DNA from: Amarolinea aalborgensis
Lineage (GTDB): Bacteria; Chloroflexota; Anaerolineae; SSC4; Amarolineaceae
DNA length: 32,951 nt
Assembly (NCBI RefSeq): GCF_900491745.1
Contig: NZ_UETR01000035.1
Coordinates: 1-32,951, forward strand
Reading direction: 5' to 3'
Within the stretch, counting starts at the first letter, position 1, and each line of letters begins with the position of its first letter. The notes beneath the pieces are model-generated. The model did no database searches, had not been told where the DNA came from, and saw nothing but the letters and a program-made list of their open reading frames with translations. Below are positions 32,734 through 32,951 of this stretch, in pieces. The position numbers and the translations under genes were made by a program.

Positions 32734-32951
32734 AGACAGGCTCAAAAGTAGATGGAGGCGCGCAAGCCGATGTTTCATCTCCGGCCAGCGGACGGCGCCA
32801 TCGGAGCGCACGCCGCAGCCGTTCAAATGTGCTATCAGGATTTTTCAGTTCTGGCCACAACCATCGCTCGTCGGGTGGGGATCCCACTCCCATAGTCTCT
32901 GCCTCGCGACGCGCCTCTGCAATGTAGGCTCATATGGCCTATTTGACCTGA
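32734..32951. other. Unassigned right edge of the window
   Basis: No convincing gene. A minus-strand open stretch (to 32893) continuous with the antitoxin frame encodes LWPELKNPDSTFERLRRALR, which may be a gene remnant, but I recognise nothing in it. Confidence 0.3.

Noticed and set aside
32678..32893. N-terminal extension of the antitoxin gene
   Set aside because: The open frame covers the promoter. A well-placed GGAGGG supports the ATG at 32677.

Overview
The window looks like a chromosomal segment of a GC-rich, probably Chloroflexota (Anaerolineae-like) bacterium. This is inference. It rests on the gene types (MalF/MalG-like permeases, NrfHA, a very large secreted RHS protein with a Thr/Pro-rich linker) and on the dispersed palindromic repeats that run through coding sequence. 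No rRNA or tRNA gene was recognised.

Region 1 (1-2457): the last two genes of a sugar-type ABC importer operon (two inner-membrane permeases). A strong hairpin precedes them, an intrinsic terminator follows, and then comes an inverted-repeat element.

Region 2 (2458-6001, minus strand): a probable four-gene operon larE-larB-nrfH-nrfA with its own sigma70-like promoter. It couples two nickel-pincer cofactor biosynthesis genes to a membrane-anchored ammonia-forming nitrite reductase. larC and larA are not in view.

Region 3 (6044-11172, minus strand): a tight, overlapping gene string: HipA-like kinase, DUF3037 protein, App1-type HAD phosphatase and PEP carboxylase.

Region 4 (11526-27488, plus strand): a polymorphic-toxin locus. 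A consensus promoter drives a 1954-residue secreted RHS protein with a variable C-terminal domain, followed by an overlapping small membrane gene (candidate immunity). Downstream lie four displaced RHS tip cassettes. Each begins part-way through the conserved RHS core, and the first three carry a different C-terminal domain followed by a small membrane or lipoprotein gene. The last is a decayed remnant. One cassette encodes a HExxH metallopeptidase-like tip. Another is split by a complete IS21-family element inserted inside a small REP-like palindrome, which itself sits inside the rhs sequence. Removing the IS and one copy of a 5-bp target duplication restores an open frame. Several more REP-like insertions interrupt the silent cassettes.

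Region 5 (27548-32733): a defence-like area. It has a promoter and a type IIG-like restriction-methylation fusion carrying two palindromic elements in frame at domain boundaries, then a C-terminal remnant of a related protein, then a TumA/TumE-type toxin-antitoxin pair on the minus strand with its own consensus promoter.

All functional assignments were made by reading motifs by eye. No database search was run.
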